53,805 nt of DNA from an uncultured Pelagibacteraceae bacterium (lineage in GTDB: Bacteria; Pseudomonadota; Alphaproteobacteria; Pelagibacterales; Pelagibacteraceae). The stretch's first letter is position 1; each line of letters opens with the position of its first letter. This document shows, in pieces, positions 18,129 to 27,410 of the stretch. The position numbers were made by a program, and so were the translations under genes. The notes beneath the pieces are model-generated. The model saw only the letters and a list, made by a program, of their open reading frames with translations. It was not told the origin of the DNA and made no database searches. The stretch lies in contig CACJYF010000005.1 of the NCBI GenBank assembly GCA_902597575.1, positions 1 through 53,805 of the forward strand, written 5' to 3'.

Positions 18129-18784
18129 GCTCTTTCACCAAAAATTGCAGAACCTATTCTTAAATATGTTGAGTTATATTCAACTGCTTTTAGGTAATCT
18201 GATGACATACCCATACTTAATTCTTTTAAACTTAAATTTTTATTAAGATTGTTTAACTCTTGAAAAAAAGGATTTGGGTCAGAATTATATGGTGGAATAC
18301 ACATCAAGCCCACAATATCTAATTCTAGCTCCTTACAATAATGATAAAGATCATCTAAATCATTTTTTAATATGCCAGATTTTTGTTCTTCATTTCCTAT
18401 GTTAACTTGTATAAATAATTTAACTTTTTTATCTTGATTTGATTGTTCATCATAAATTTTTTTTGCAAGCTTTTTACTATCCACAGAATGAATAAAATCA
18501 AAAAGTTTTATTGCTAACTTTACTTTGTTTGTTTGAAGTTTGCCTAATAAATGAAGTTTTAATTCAGGCTTTTCTGATTTAATTTGTGTCCATTTATCTA
18601 AAGCTTCTTGAACTTTGTTTTCACCATAATCATAATGACCATGATTTATTAATGGCATAATTTTATCTAATGAAAAGGTTTTGGATACAGCGATAATCTT
18701 AGACGCTTCTGATTTTTTTAGATTTGCCTCTTTAGATTTTACAAGTTTTTCTATATGTATTAATTTTTGAACAGAGTCATGCAT
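18125..18784 (-). CDS. yggS: PLP homeostasis protein (YggS/PROSC family)
   Basis: The start at ATG 18784 (MHDSVQKLI) gives 219 residues; the longer track ORF lacks support. The single-domain alanine-racemase-type barrel has the PLP lysine in IIAVSKTF, the GENKVQEALDKW motif, the HLLGKLQTNK motif (HxIGxLQxNK in the family) and a C-terminal LSMGMSSDYLKAV block with RIGSAIFG. It binds pyridoxal phosphate and maintains its supply and amino-acid pools, without known catalysis. The first six bases overlap the start of the divergent gene at the palindrome ATGCAT. Confidence 0.93.
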   Translation of the reverse strand: MHDSVQKLIHIEKLVKSKEANLKKSEASKIIAVSKTFSLDKIMPLINHGHYDYGENKVQEALDKWTQIKSEKPELKLHLLGKLQTNKVKLAIKLFDFIHSVDSKKLAKKIYDEQSNQDKKVKLFIQVNIGNEEQKSGILKNDLDDLYHYCKELELDIVGLMCIPPYNSDPNPFFQELNNLNKNLSLKELSMGMSSDYLKAVEYNSTYLRIGSAIFGERA

Positions 18785-19336
18785 AAGATAAATTATCAAA
18801 AATATTACTTTATAAGCGAATACGATACAAATCTAATAAAACAACAAGACAAAAAAACCAATATAATTTTTAGAAATTATAATAACAACCTAGACACCAC
18901 AAAATTGAAGATTTTAAGCAATTTATGTAAAAAAAAAGGATGTAATTTCTTTTTGTCAAATAATATTAAATTAGCAATAAAGTTGAAATTAGATGGCGTT
19001 TATTTACCGTCATTTAATAAAAGTTTTAATCATTTAGCTTATAGTTTAAAAAAAAAGTTTATTATTTTAGGGTCAGCACATTCACTTCAGGAATTAAATA
19101 TCAAAAAACTTCAAGCAGTAGAATTTTTCTTTATTTCATCATTATTCAAAAAAAATAAAAATTATCTAGGAATTTATAAATTTAAGTTTTTTGAAAATTT
19201 TACAAAAAAAAAACTTGTTGCCTTAGGGGGTATAAACGAAAAAAATATAAAAAAATTAGGCCTATTAGATATTTATGGTTATGCAGGAATATCTTTTTTC
19301 CAAAAAAAAAGGCCCCTTAAAAAAGGGGCCCTTTAA
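18779..19336 (+). CDS. Thiamine-phosphate-synthase-like (TenI/ThiE fold) protein
   Basis: The only methionine start that fits is ATG 18779 (MHKINYQKYYFISEYD), giving 185 residues, slightly short for ThiE. Family traits are a short barrel, FFLSNNIKLAIKLKLDGVYLP (like the ThiE NDRxDLAxxxxADGVHLG region), IILGSAHS and the C-terminal phosphate-binding VALGGINEKNIKKL followed by GYAGISFF. ThiE residues that bind the pyrophosphate (GQ-D) are not clear, so it could be a TenI-like protein without TMP synthase activity. Its last codons are encoded by the terminator stem shared with the porin gene. Confidence 0.72.
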   Translation: MHKINYQKYYFISEYDTNLIKQQDKKTNIIFRNYNNNLDTTKLKILSNLCKKKGCNFFLSNNIKLAIKLKLDGVYLPSFNKSFNHLAYSLKKKFIILGSAHSLQELNIKKLQAVEFFFISSLFKKNKNYLGIYKFKFFENFTKKKLVALGGINEKNIKKLGLLDIYGYAGISFFQKKRPLKKGAL

Positions 19337-19340
19337 TTTT
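19302..19340. terminator. Bidirectional rho-independent terminator between the TMP-synthase-like gene and the porin gene
   Basis: GGCCCCTT, 4-base loop, AAGGGGCC forms an 8-bp GC-rich stem (19311-19330), outstanding in this AT-rich DNA. Leftward (porin) transcripts meet nine U residues after the stem; rightward ones meet CUUUAAUUUUU. It is the only strong intrinsic terminator I found. Confidence 0.93.
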
Positions 19341-19355
19341 TAGCTTCTAATTATA

Positions 19356-20345
19356 TTAGAATGCAAATGTAAGAGCGAACTCATACGACTCTTTATCGTT
19401 TGTAGCAGCTGTGCTTCCACCAACGTTGTCGTTTGTGTTCATGTGACCAGCAATAGTCATACCACCCATTGTGTATGATGCTGAGAAACCTGAATCATGT
19501 TGCTCTGATGAAGATGAACCAGCAGTTGATGTATCGTCATCGTAGTCTCTTTCACCGTAAGCGATAGTCATATTTTCGTTTACAGCATATGAGATACCCC
19601 AGCTAGTAGATTCATCGTTATCTGCAGCTACACTTGAATCAGCTTCATGTGTTTGGTAACCTAAAGTGAAACCACCAACAGCATATTTAACGAAGAATGT
19701 TTCGTTATCAATTGATGTTGAAGTAGTATCCTCTAACTCTGCAGTAGCATAACCAACTGTCAAACCTTCAACCATTTCTGGTGAAACTTGAATACCAAAG
19801 TCAGTGTACTGACCTAAGTCGTAGTTTTGGTTTGTTGCAGCAGTTGTTTCATGGTCAACTTGGTGAGCCATTTTAAACATAACACCATTGAATGAAGGTG
19901 AATCATAAGTTAACAAGTTGTTACCTGATCTACCATCTATTCTGCTGTCAGCACCTGATGTCGTATCCCATACTTCTTCGTAAGCATTTGGAGTTACGTC
20001 ATCCCACTGACCCATTACTGAAGAACCACCATGTCCGTGGAACGTCACAGTACCTAGAGCGTCTGTTCCGAATGATACACTTCTATCATCCATACCATCA
20101 CCTGTTGCAGGGTTGTCGTTATCAAGTTCCATTTTTGCTGAAACTGTAATACCACCTTCTGTTTCACCTGATGCAGAAAAAACTACACTGTCAAACTGAT
20201 AAGGACCAGTTGGTGCGTTTTCATCTGTTGTCGATGCGAAAGCGAAACCAGTTGAAACTGAAACACTTCCTTCAGCTGCGTGTACAGCTGTCATCGCTAG
20301 TGAACCAGCTAATGCTGATACACCGATTTTTGTTAATTTGTTCAT
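19356..20345 (-). CDS. Major outer membrane porin
   Basis: The 329-residue product has a cleavable signal peptide (MNKLTKIGVSALAGSLAMTAVHA, cut after AVHA) and then alternating short beta strands with acidic loops. It ends in a terminal phenylalanine (FALTFAF), the signal for BAM-mediated insertion in the outer membrane. It resembles Gram-negative trimeric porins. The coding sequence is clearly GC-richer, with different codon choice from its neighbours, which I read as very high expression. That fits the strong AAAGGAG ribosome binding site (20354-20360, 8 bp before ATG) and the strong terminator. It is transcribed alone. Confidence 0.92.
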   Translation of the reverse strand: MNKLTKIGVSALAGSLAMTAVHAAEGSVSVSTGFAFASTTDENAPTGPYQFDSVVFSASGETEGGITVSAKMELDNDNPATGDGMDDRSVSFGTDALGTVTFHGHGGSSVMGQWDDVTPNAYEEVWDTTSGADSRIDGRSGNNLLTYDSPSFNGVMFKMAHQVDHETTAATNQNYDLGQYTDFGIQVSPEMVEGLTVGYATAELEDTTSTSIDNETFFVKYAVGGFTLGYQTHEADSSVAADNDESTSWGISYAVNENMTIAYGERDYDDDTSTAGSSSSEQHDSGFSASYTMGGMTIAGHMNTNDNVGGSTAATNDKESYEFALTFAF

Positions 20346-20353
20346 ATTAATTA

Positions 20354-20360
20354 CTCCTTT
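20354..20360 (-). promoter_or_regulatory. Strong Shine-Dalgarno sequence of the porin gene
   Basis: AAAGGAG on the minus strand, 8 bp before the porin ATG. It is the best ribosome binding site in the window, where most genes have none. Confidence 0.85.
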
Positions 20361-20364
20361 AATT

Positions 20365-20378
20365 GTTTAATATTAAAC
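20365..20378. repeat. Perfect 14-bp palindrome in the porin leader
   Basis: GTTTAATATTAAAC lies 5 bp upstream of the porin ribosome binding site. It could be an operator or a weak mRNA hairpin controlling translation or stability. In DNA this AT-rich a chance origin is possible. Confidence 0.4.
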
Positions 20379-20526
20379 AGGAAACATTTATCAAAAAGAG
20401 CCCAGTTTTTGCTAAATATACAATATTTTTCTCTATAAAATTAATAAGTGTGATAATTTTACAACACAATTTTCGTTTATTTTAATATGTTTTTTGTGTT
20501 ATTTGATTATGTTAAAAATCACATCC

Positions 20527-20542
20527 TAAATAAGCTTATTTA
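20527..20542. repeat. Perfect 16-bp palindrome abutting the DUF3576 gene start
   Basis: TAAATAAGCTTATTTA ends on the A of the ATG of the lipoprotein gene. In the 196-bp gap shared with the divergent porin gene it is a candidate operator, or a hairpin hiding the start codon. I identified no firm promoter for either gene in this gap. Confidence 0.4.
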
Positions 20543-21129
20543 TGAAAAATTATATGTTTTCGCGGAAATTTAGCCTACTAACCTTTTTTATGATTGTTTT
20601 AATCTCTTTAAACAGTTGTGGAAACAATTTTTTTAGAGGGGCTGATGCAAGAAAAGTTCCTCCAGATCCTCGCGAAAGAGTAAAAAAGAATTTGGAAGAG
20701 GGAAAAGGTTTTAGAGTCAATGACGTAATTAAAAAAAGAGCTGGTATAGGTGGTGGAAATTTTGAATTTGCAAGTTCGAATGAATTATGGAGAGCATCAT
20801 TAGATATCATAGAATTTATGCCATTAACATCTGCTAATTACAGTGGTGGAATAATTATCACAGACTGGTACACAAGCAATACTAATCCAAATGAAACCAT
20901 TAAAATTACCATTAGATTTTTAAGTAATGAAATAAGATCTGATGCTGTAGACATTAATGTCTTCTATAAAAAATGTGAAGCAGACTATAAATGTGTTGTT
21001 CAAAAAGATAATAAAAATATTGAAGCTGAATTAAGAAGAGAAATTTTAAAAAGAGCAACCATATACCAAAAACAAACCAAAGCTAAAGATAAATCCTATT
21101 ATCCAGGTGTTAAGATGGGTAACGATTAA
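20542..21129 (+). CDS. DUF3576 family lipoprotein
   Basis: The 195-residue product has a signal peptide and lipobox (LISLNSC, cysteine near residue 26). The conserved body includes [20 protein letters not shown] and the [10 protein letters not shown] block followed by KITIRFLS, which mark DUF3576. The function is unknown. The gene stands directly upstream of leuS-lptE-holA, its conserved place in alphaproteobacteria. Because lptE follows leuS, a role in outer membrane biogenesis is a reasonable guess. Confidence 0.85.
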   Translation: MKNYMFSRKFSLLTFFMIVLISLNSCGNNFFRGADARKVPPDPRERVKKNLEEGKGFRVNDVIKKRAGIGGGNFEFASSNELWRASLDIIEFMPLTSANYSGGIIITDWYTSNTNPNETIKITIRFLSNEIRSDAVDINVFYKKCEADYKCVVQKDNKNIEAELRREILKRATIYQKQTKAKDKSYYPGVKMGND

Positions 21130-21146
21130 TTTTAGATTTCCTTCTA

Positions 21147-23684
21147 GTGGACAGATATAATTTTAAAGAAATAGAAAAAAAATGGCAGAATTATTGGGAA
21201 AGTAATAAATTTTTTAAAACTCAAAAAGATAAAGATAAAAAAAAATTTTATTGTTTAGAAATGTTCCCATATCCATCTGGCAAAATACATATGGGTCATG
21301 TCAGAAATTATACTATAGGTGATGTTTTAGCACGTTATAAAACCTTAAAAGGTTTTAATGTGCTGCATCCAATGGGTTGGGACTCCTTTGGTATGCCAGC
21401 AGAAAATGCAGCACGCGAAAACAATTTAGATCCTAAAGAGTGGACAAATAAAAATATAAAAACAATGAAAAACCAACTCAAGAAATTGGGTTTGTCTTTA
21501 GATTGGGATCGAGAAATATCAACATGTGATAAGAATTATTATAAACACCAACAGATTTTTTTTTTAGAATTATTGGAAAAAGGCCTTGTTTACAGAAAAG
21601 AAAATTATGTTAATTGGGATCCGATCGATGAAACCGTTTTAGCAAATGAACAGGTAATTGATGGGAAAGGATGGAGATCTGGTGCAACAGTTGAAAGAAA
21701 AAAGTTAAGTCAGTGGTTTTTCAACATATCAAAGTTTTCACAAGATTTATTAGATGGTTTAGAAAATTTAGATGCATGGCCCAATAAAGTAAAAACAATG
21801 CAAAAAAATTGGATTGGAAAATCATTTGGATGTGAAATTGAATTTGAAATTGAGGGCGATTTACCTGTAAAAAATATTAAGTGTTTTACAACAAGGCCCG
21901 ACACTTTATTTGGTTTTTCTTTCTTGGCACTATCAGTTGATCATGAGATCTCTAATTTTTATATTAAAAATAAAGAATTTTTGGACTTTAAAGAAGAATG
22001 TTCAAAAACTGGAACAACTGAAGAGGCAATCGCTGTTGGAGAAAAAATTGGATTTAAAACTAATCTTTTTGCTAAAAATCCCCTAAATCCAAGCCAAAAA
22101 GTTCCTGTTTATTTCGCAAATTTTGTTTTAATGGATTATGGTTTTGGTGCAGTATTCGGGTGTCCTGCACATGATCAGCGAGATTTTGATTTTGCCAAAA
22201 AATATAAATTAGAAATCAATACCGTAGTTAAGCCTTATGAAAAAAATAATGATTTCAAAGTATCAAAAGAAGCTTACGCTGGACCTGGAACAATCATAAA
22301 TTCAAAATTTTTAAATGGCCTTGATGCTCCAAAAAAGTCTGTAATTGAAACAATAAAAATTTTAGAAGAAAAAAAATTAGGTAAAAAAAAAACAAATTAT
22401 AGGTTAAAAGACTGGGGTGTATCTCGTCAGAGGTATTGGGGCTGTCCTATCCCAATTATTTATGATGAAAAAGGCAAAGCGTTTCCAGTGCCTAAAGAAA
22501 AGCTGCCTGTTGAGCTGCCAGAAAATATTGATTTAAACGTTAAAGGTAACGCACTAGATAGCCAAAAAGATTGGAAAGAAGTTATAATAAATGGAAAAAA
22601 ATTTACAAGAGAGACAGATACATTAGATACATTTGTATGTTCATCATGGTACTATTTAAGATTTTGTTCTCCAAAAGAAGAGAGTTATGGGTTTAATAAA
22701 GAAGACATAAATTATTGGATGCCAGTTGATCAATATATTGGTGGGGTTGAGCATGCAATATTACATTTATTATATTCTAGATTTTTTATGAGAGCTATCA
22801 ACTTTGAGAATCAAAACTTTCAAATAACCGAACCTTTTCAAAGTCTATTTACACAAGGCATGGTTTGCCATGAAACATACAAAGATCAAGATAACAATTG
22901 GTTAAGCCCTGAAGAAATAGAAAAAGTTAATGAAAAAGTTGTAAAAAAAAATAATCCTGATGTAATTGTTAAAGTTGGCCCATCAGAGTCCATGTCAAAA
23001 TCAAAAAAAAATGTTATTAATCCTGAGGAGATTATTAATACCTATGGTGCAGATTCTGTTAGATTATTTATTTTATCTGATAGCCCTCCAGAAAAAGATG
23101 TACAATGGTCAGAACAAGGAATGGCTGCCTCTCATAAATTTATTCAAAAACTATGGATTTTAAATACACAAATTTTGGATGAAATCATAAAAGATCATCC
23201 AAAAGATATTGATGATGAATTTAAAAAAATTGCAAATATATTTATAAATAATGTCAACGATAATTTGTCAAAATTTACATATAACAAAATTATCGCAAAT
23301 TTTTATGAAGTTCACTCCTCAATATCAAAATTAGTTAAAAAAAAATATTCGTCTAAAACTATTATTGATAATTATAAAAAAATATTAATCTGTATGATAC
23401 CAATTATCCCACACTTTTCGAACGAGTGTCTTGAATTAATTAAAAGTAAATCAGAAATAAAATGGCCTGATGTAGATAAACAGCTCTTGATAGAAGAAAA
23501 TATTAATTTTGTTGTTCAGATAAATGGAAAAAAAAGAGGTTTAATAAAAGTTAACAGAAATATCTCTGAGAAGGATATATTAAATTTAATTAAAAAGAAC
23601 GTCGAAATTAATAAATATATTAAAAATCAAGAACTTAAAAAAAAAATTTTTATTCCAAATAAATTAATAAATATCATAATATAA
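21147..23684 (+). CDS. leuS: Leucyl-tRNA synthetase
   Basis: This is an 845-residue class I synthetase starting at GTG 21147 ([17 protein letters not shown]), 17 bp after the lipoprotein gene. The HIGH motif is HMGH in [17 protein letters not shown], and the KMSKS loop is SMSKSKKNV near residue 615. The CP1 editing domain (about 220-420) has the TTRPDTLFG threonine-rich site and the GCPAHDQRD motif that clear mischarged tRNA. The anticodon-binding and C-terminal domains are complete. Confidence 0.97.
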   Translation: MDRYNFKEIEKKWQNYWESNKFFKTQKDKDKKKFYCLEMFPYPSGKIHMGHVRNYTIGDVLARYKTLKGFNVLHPMGWDSFGMPAENAARENNLDPKEWTNKNIKTMKNQLKKLGLSLDWDREISTCDKNYYKHQQIFFLELLEKGLVYRKENYVNWDPIDETVLANEQVIDGKGWRSGATVERKKLSQWFFNISKFSQDLLDGLENLDAWPNKVKTMQKNWIGKSFGCEIEFEIEGDLPVKNIKCFTTRPDTLFGFSFLALSVDHEISNFYIKNKEFLDFKEECSKTGTTEEAIAVGEKIGFKTNLFAKNPLNPSQKVPVYFANFVLMDYGFGAVFGCPAHDQRDFDFAKKYKLEINTVVKPYEKNNDFKVSKEAYAGPGTIINSKFLNGLDAPKKSVIETIKILEEKKLGKKKTNYRLKDWGVSRQRYWGCPIPIIYDEKGKAFPVPKEKLPVELPENIDLNVKGNALDSQKDWKEVIINGKKFTRETDTLDTFVCSSWYYLRFCSPKEESYGFNKEDINYWMPVDQYIGGVEHAILHLLYSRFFMRAINFENQNFQITEPFQSLFTQGMVCHETYKDQDNNWLSPEEIEKVNEKVVKKNNPDVIVKVGPSESMSKSKKNVINPEEIINTYGADSVRLFILSDSPPEKDVQWSEQGMAASHKFIQKLWILNTQILDEIIKDHPKDIDDEFKKIANIFINNVNDNLSKFTYNKIIANFYEVHSSISKLVKKKYSSKTIIDNYKKILICMIPIIPHFSNECLELIKSKSEIKWPDVDKQLLIEENINFVVQINGKKRGLIKVNRNISEKDILNLIKKNVEINKYIKNQELKKKIFIPNKLINIII

Positions 23685-23688
23685 TTGA

Positions 23689-24144
23689 ATGAAAAAATAT
23701 ATCTACATCCTGATATTCATACCATTTCTATTCATTAGTTGTGATTACACTCCAATCTATTCTGATAAAAATGATTATAATTTTAAAATTGAAAAAATCG
23801 AATTCAATGGAGATGCAGAAATTAATAATTTGATTGATAAAAAATTAAAGAAATATAAGAAAACTTTAAGTGACAAAAAATTTTCTATCTTTGCTTCCAC
23901 ATCTTACGCAAAAATTTCACAATCAAAAAATCTCTCAGGTAAAACAACAAATTTTATGGTAACCATTAAGGCAAATTTCAAAATTAAAAGAGAGGATAAA
24001 ATAAAAACTTTTATATTTAAGGAAGAATTTTTGATCAAAAATTTTAGTAATAAATTTGAAGAAAATAACTTTGAAAAAATTAAAAAAGAAAACTCAATTG
24101 ATTTAATAATTAGTAAATTAATAGTCCAACTTTCACGAATGTAA
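23689..24144 (+). CDS. lptE: LPS-assembly lipoprotein LptE
   Basis: The 151-residue lipoprotein has signal peptide and lipobox FISC (cysteine near residue 18), then CDYTPIYS, a GF/Y-P-like opening of the LptE fold. LptE plugs LptD in the outer membrane to insert lipopolysaccharide. Sequence similarity in this family is low. The call rests on size, lipobox and the conserved leuS-lptE-holA order, also seen in E. coli. It ends one base into holA. Confidence 0.8.
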   Translation: MKKYIYILIFIPFLFISCDYTPIYSDKNDYNFKIEKIEFNGDAEINNLIDKKLKKYKKTLSDKKFSIFASTSYAKISQSKNLSGKTTNFMVTIKANFKIKREDKIKTFIFKEEFLIKNFSNKFEENNFEKIKKENSIDLIISKLIVQLSRM

Positions 24145-25127
24145 TGATTCTGAAATATTATGAGTTAGATAAAATAAATTTTAATAAAATAAATTTTCTC
24201 TTACTGCACGGTAAAAATGAAGGGTATAAAAATGAGGAAATTGAAAAAATCACAAAGAGATTAAAAAGAACAATTGTCAATTATGATGAAAAACAAATAA
24301 TTGAGAACACTGATGAATTTTTTGAAAACAATCTTAATAAATCGTTGTTCGATGATGAAAAAATAATATCAATAAATAGATGTTCCGATGGAATAATCAA
24401 AATCATTGAAAAATTAATTGATAAGAATATCAATGATACAATATTTATATTAAACTCAGAAATTTTAGAGAAAAAATCAAAATTAAGAAATTTTTTTGAA
24501 AAATCGAAAACACAATTAGTATCAATAGCATTTTATCCTGACAATTTTGATACACTTTTAAAAATTGCCCAACGAGCCTTGAAAGATAAGAAAATTTTAT
24601 TATCGAATGAGTGCCTTAATGTTTTGGTTAACAAATGCGCAAATGATAGAAAAAATTTATTGAATGAAATAGAAAAAATCGAATTGTATTCAAAAGATAA
24701 AAAAAAAATAAGTAATGAAGAAATTTTTAGACTAATTAATTTAGCAGAAAACCATAGCATTAATGAATTAATAAATTGTTGTTTGGCTAAAAATCAAAAA
24801 AAACTATTTAATATTTTAAATAACAATATTTTTTCAAATGATGACTGTATTATCATTATCCGCACTTTACTTAAGAAAAGTAAAAACCTTTTAAATCTAG
24901 CTAATTTATATCAATCAAATAAAAATATTGAAGCTACAATAAATAATGCAAAACCTCCAATTTTTTGGAAAGAAAAAAATGTCGTTAAAGATCAAATAAA
25001 TTTGTGGTCCGCTGAAAAATTGAAGAATTTAATTATAGAAATTAATGATATTGAGTATCAAATTAAGAAAAATTCTTTTAATGCTATAAATTTTACAACA
25101 AATTTCCTTCTTGAGAAGTCGAATTGA
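24144..25127 (+). CDS. holA: DNA polymerase III delta subunit
   Basis: The 327-residue protein begins MILKYYELDKINFNKINFLLLHGKNEGYK, with the LLHGKNEG stretch taking the place of the degenerate P-loop of HolA. A helical collar-like C-terminal third follows (KKSKNLLNLANLYQ, PPIFWKEKN typical of HolA). The delta subunit opens the beta clamp in the clamp loader. It overlaps lptE by 1 base and meets parB tail to tail with 3 bp between. Confidence 0.9.
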   Translation: MILKYYELDKINFNKINFLLLHGKNEGYKNEEIEKITKRLKRTIVNYDEKQIIENTDEFFENNLNKSLFDDEKIISINRCSDGIIKIIEKLIDKNINDTIFILNSEILEKKSKLRNFFEKSKTQLVSIAFYPDNFDTLLKIAQRALKDKKILLSNECLNVLVNKCANDRKNLLNEIEKIELYSKDKKKISNEEIFRLINLAENHSINELINCCLAKNQKKLFNILNNNIFSNDDCIIIIRTLLKKSKNLLNLANLYQSNKNIEATINNAKPPIFWKEKNVVKDQINLWSAEKLKNLIIEINDIEYQIKKNSFNAINFTTNFLLEKSN

Positions 25128-25130
25128 TTT

Positions 25131-25973
25131 TTAATAATTATTTTTAATAATCTCAATTAATCTATTTAATTGATTATGATCGTGAAAAGATATTGTAATT
25201 GAACCTTTGTTTCTTTTATTACTTTTAATCAAAACTCTAAGCCCTATTTTGTTTGAAATAATTTCTTCGAGATTTTTAACATTAGGGTCATTACTTAAAA
25301 CCTTTTTTTTTGAATTTTTAAAAAATTTTACAAATTTTTCAGATTGTCTAACAGATAATTTTTTATCTATAATTTTACTAGCTAGAAAACTTGCATTTTC
25401 CAGTCCAACTAGGATTTTTGCATGACCAGGCGTAATTTTTCTTTTCTCAACATAAGTTAAAACATCTGCAGGTAAATTGAGTAATCTTAATGAATTGGTG
25501 ATATAACTTCTGCTTTTACCTATAAATTTTGAGACTTTATCTTGATCATATGAAAATTCGTCAATTAATCTTTTATATCCTTGTGCTTCTTCTAAAGGAT
25601 TTAAATCATGTCTTTGTACATTTTCAACTATTGCAAACTCAAGTGATTTTAAATCGTCTGCTTCAGTTACAACTACTGGAATGTCGTGTAGGCCAGCTTT
25701 TCTTGCTGCAAGCCATCGTCTCTCTCCAGCAATAATCTCGTATTTAGAATTTTCAGAATTTGATTTTCTTACAATTATTGGCTGAATTACTCCTCGTTCT
25801 TTTATTGAGTTGGTCAAATCTTGTAAATTTTCTTCATCAAAAACTTTTCTTGGTTGAAATTTATTTGGAATGATATCACTTAATGAAAGTTTATTAGTTT
25901 TAACCTCTACTTTAGTCTCACCAATCAAAGACGATAAACCTCTGCCTAAACCTTTTTTAATTTGGGAATTCAT
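25131..25973 (-). CDS. parB: Chromosome partitioning protein ParB
   Basis: The 280-residue ParB has N-terminal KGLGRGLSSLIGE, the CTPase/ParB-box region with IIAGERRWLAARKAGL and ENVQRHDLNPLEEAQGYK, a central helix-turn-helix (about 145-185, VSKFIGKSRSYITNSLRLL) that reads parS, and a C-terminal dimerisation segment. ParB loads on parS and spreads near the origin so that ParA can segregate it. It overlaps the parA stop by one base. A parS site lies about 1.4 kb away inside rsmG. Confidence 0.97.
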   Translation of the reverse strand: MNSQIKKGLGRGLSSLIGETKVEVKTNKLSLSDIIPNKFQPRKVFDEENLQDLTNSIKERGVIQPIIVRKSNSENSKYEIIAGERRWLAARKAGLHDIPVVVTEADDLKSLEFAIVENVQRHDLNPLEEAQGYKRLIDEFSYDQDKVSKFIGKSRSYITNSLRLLNLPADVLTYVEKRKITPGHAKILVGLENASFLASKIIDKKLSVRQSEKFVKFFKNSKKKVLSNDPNVKNLEEIISNKIGLRVLIKSNKRNKGSITISFHDHNQLNRLIEIIKNNY

Positions 25974-26767
25974 TAAGCAGCACTCCCAATTTTATTTTCT
26001 TGTGCAATAAATTCATCAGTAAAATTGTAATAGGATTTACTACCCGGGCAACTTCTGTCATAAATAAGCACTGGTACACCGTGAGAAGGTGCTTCGGATA
26101 ATCTTACATTTCTTGGTATAACTGTTCGATAAACCTTATCTTTAAAATAATTTCTTGCCTCTTGCTCTACCTGAGAAGATAACTTATTCCTTCTATCATA
26201 CATTGTTAAAAGTATTCCTTGGATTTCTAAAGTCGGGTTAAGATTGATTTTAATTCGCTCGATAGTTTTCATAAGTTGTGTAAGGCCCTCTAGTGCAAAA
26301 AATTCTGTCTGAAGAGGAACCAAAAGGGAGTTAGATGATACTAAAGCCATTACTGTCAATAAACTTAAGGAAGGAGGACAATCAATAAGCACATAATCAT
26401 ATAATCCTCTAGAATTGTTTAAATAAGCGGTTAATTTACTCTTTAATATAAATGCTCTGTCACTATCTCCAGCTGTCTCAACCTCTAAGCCCGATAAATC
26501 TACATTTGATGTTATCAAATCCAGATTTTCAAAATCTGTTTTTTTAATTACATTTGAAATAGACACTGTTCCATTTAAAATTCCATAAATTGTCTGATCA
26601 GATTGATTAGTATTAGACAATCCTAATCCAGTGGTGGCATTTCCTTGAGGGTCTAAATCGATAACCAAAATTTTTTTATTCTGATGGGTTAAGGCTGATG
26701 CCAAATTGATTACAGTTGTAGTTTTTCCAACTCCGCCCTTTTGATTTATTATTGAAATTATTTTCAC
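25973..26767 (-). CDS. parA: Chromosome partitioning ATPase ParA
   Basis: The 264-residue Walker-type ATPase has the deviant Walker A KGGVGKTTT, Walker A' VIDLDPQGNATTG and Walker B-like DYVLIDCPPSLS. ParA forms an ATP-dependent gradient on the nucleoid that moves ParB-parS complexes. It is the typical chromosomal (short) form without an N-terminal regulator domain. It follows rsmG by about 50 bp and is co-directional with parB. Confidence 0.97.
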   Translation of the reverse strand: MKIISIINQKGGVGKTTTVINLASALTHQNKKILVIDLDPQGNATTGLGLSNTNQSDQTIYGILNGTVSISNVIKKTDFENLDLITSNVDLSGLEVETAGDSDRAFILKSKLTAYLNNSRGLYDYVLIDCPPSLSLLTVMALVSSNSLLVPLQTEFFALEGLTQLMKTIERIKINLNPTLEIQGILLTMYDRRNKLSSQVEQEARNYFKDKVYRTVIPRNVRLSEAPSHGVPVLIYDRSCPGSKSYYNFTDEFIAQENKIGSAA

Positions 26768-26819
26768 AATTTTTTTTTTTTTATTTTTTTAATATTAATT
26801 ATAAATGAGTCGTTATTAG

Positions 26820-27410
26820 TTATACTTTTTTTTTTTCATAATCTAAATCCCAAGTTTTCATTGTCTCGCTCAGAATCTTTTTTCCACTTTTTCCCATAAA
26901 TAAAATTATGTTATTAAATTTTTTAAAATTCTGATTTATAAGATTTAAAATTATAGGCATAGGTTTAAAAGCTCTCGACATTACTGTTCCTGTTTCAATG
27001 TTCTTGACTGTAAAAATATCTTTTTGGATAATTTTTGTATTTAGGTTTAATTTTTTTGAGACATCTTTTAAAAATGCACATTTATGATAGCTTTTTTCAT
27101 AAAGATTTATTCTCAGTGAATTTTTTAACTTTTTCATTACTATTGCGATAACAAGTCCTGGCATCCCCCCTCCAGTACCTAAATCAGAGGTTGTATTTAG
27201 ATTTAAATCAATAAAATCAATTATTTGTGCTGAATCTAGTATATGTCTTTCCCTAATTTCCTCAATTTTAGCAGTTTTTTTACTAATTATGTTAATTTCT
27301 TTATTTTTCTCCCTGATCATTGAAATCAGGCTCTCAAAATCAAAGCAAGTTTCACGTGAAACATTTGCAATTGGGATTTTTGAGTAAAAATTTAAAATTG
27401 TATTATCCAT
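26820..27410 (-). CDS. rsmG: 16S rRNA (guanine-527-N7) methyltransferase RsmG
   Basis: The 196-residue product has the N-terminal VSRETCFDFESL, the ILDSAQIIDF region and the SAM-binding DLGTGGGMPGLVIAI loop, all of RsmG (GidB). It methylates G527 of 16S rRNA; loss in other bacteria gives low-level streptomycin resistance. The codons for NVSRET encode the parS site. It is coupled to mnmG by a 1-bp overlap, the usual gidA-gidB arrangement. Confidence 0.95.
   Translation of the reverse strand: MDNTILNFYSKIPIANVSRETCFDFESLISMIREKNKEINIISKKTAKIEEIRERHILDSAQIIDFIDLNLNTTSDLGTGGGMPGLVIAIVMKKLKNSLRINLYEKSYHKCAFLKDVSKKLNLNTKIIQKDIFTVKNIETGTVMSRAFKPMPIILNLINQNFKKFNNIILFMGKSGKKILSETMKTWDLDYEKKKV
27348..27363. 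promoter_or_regulatory. parS: parS centromere site inside rsmG
   Basis: AGTTTCACGTGAAACA matches the bacterial parS consensus TGTTTCACGTGAAACA at 15 of 16 positions and holds the perfect palindrome GTTTCACGTGAAAC. It lies in the 5' part of rsmG, where it encodes VSRET, about 9 kb from the proposed origin and next to parAB. I found no second copy by eye. Confidence 0.93.

Noticed and set aside
18767-18799. Longer starts given in the ORF track for yggS and the TMP-synthase-like gene
   Set aside because: They add residues not found in the families and increase the head-to-head overlap; the ATGs at 18784 and 18779 give normal N-termini.
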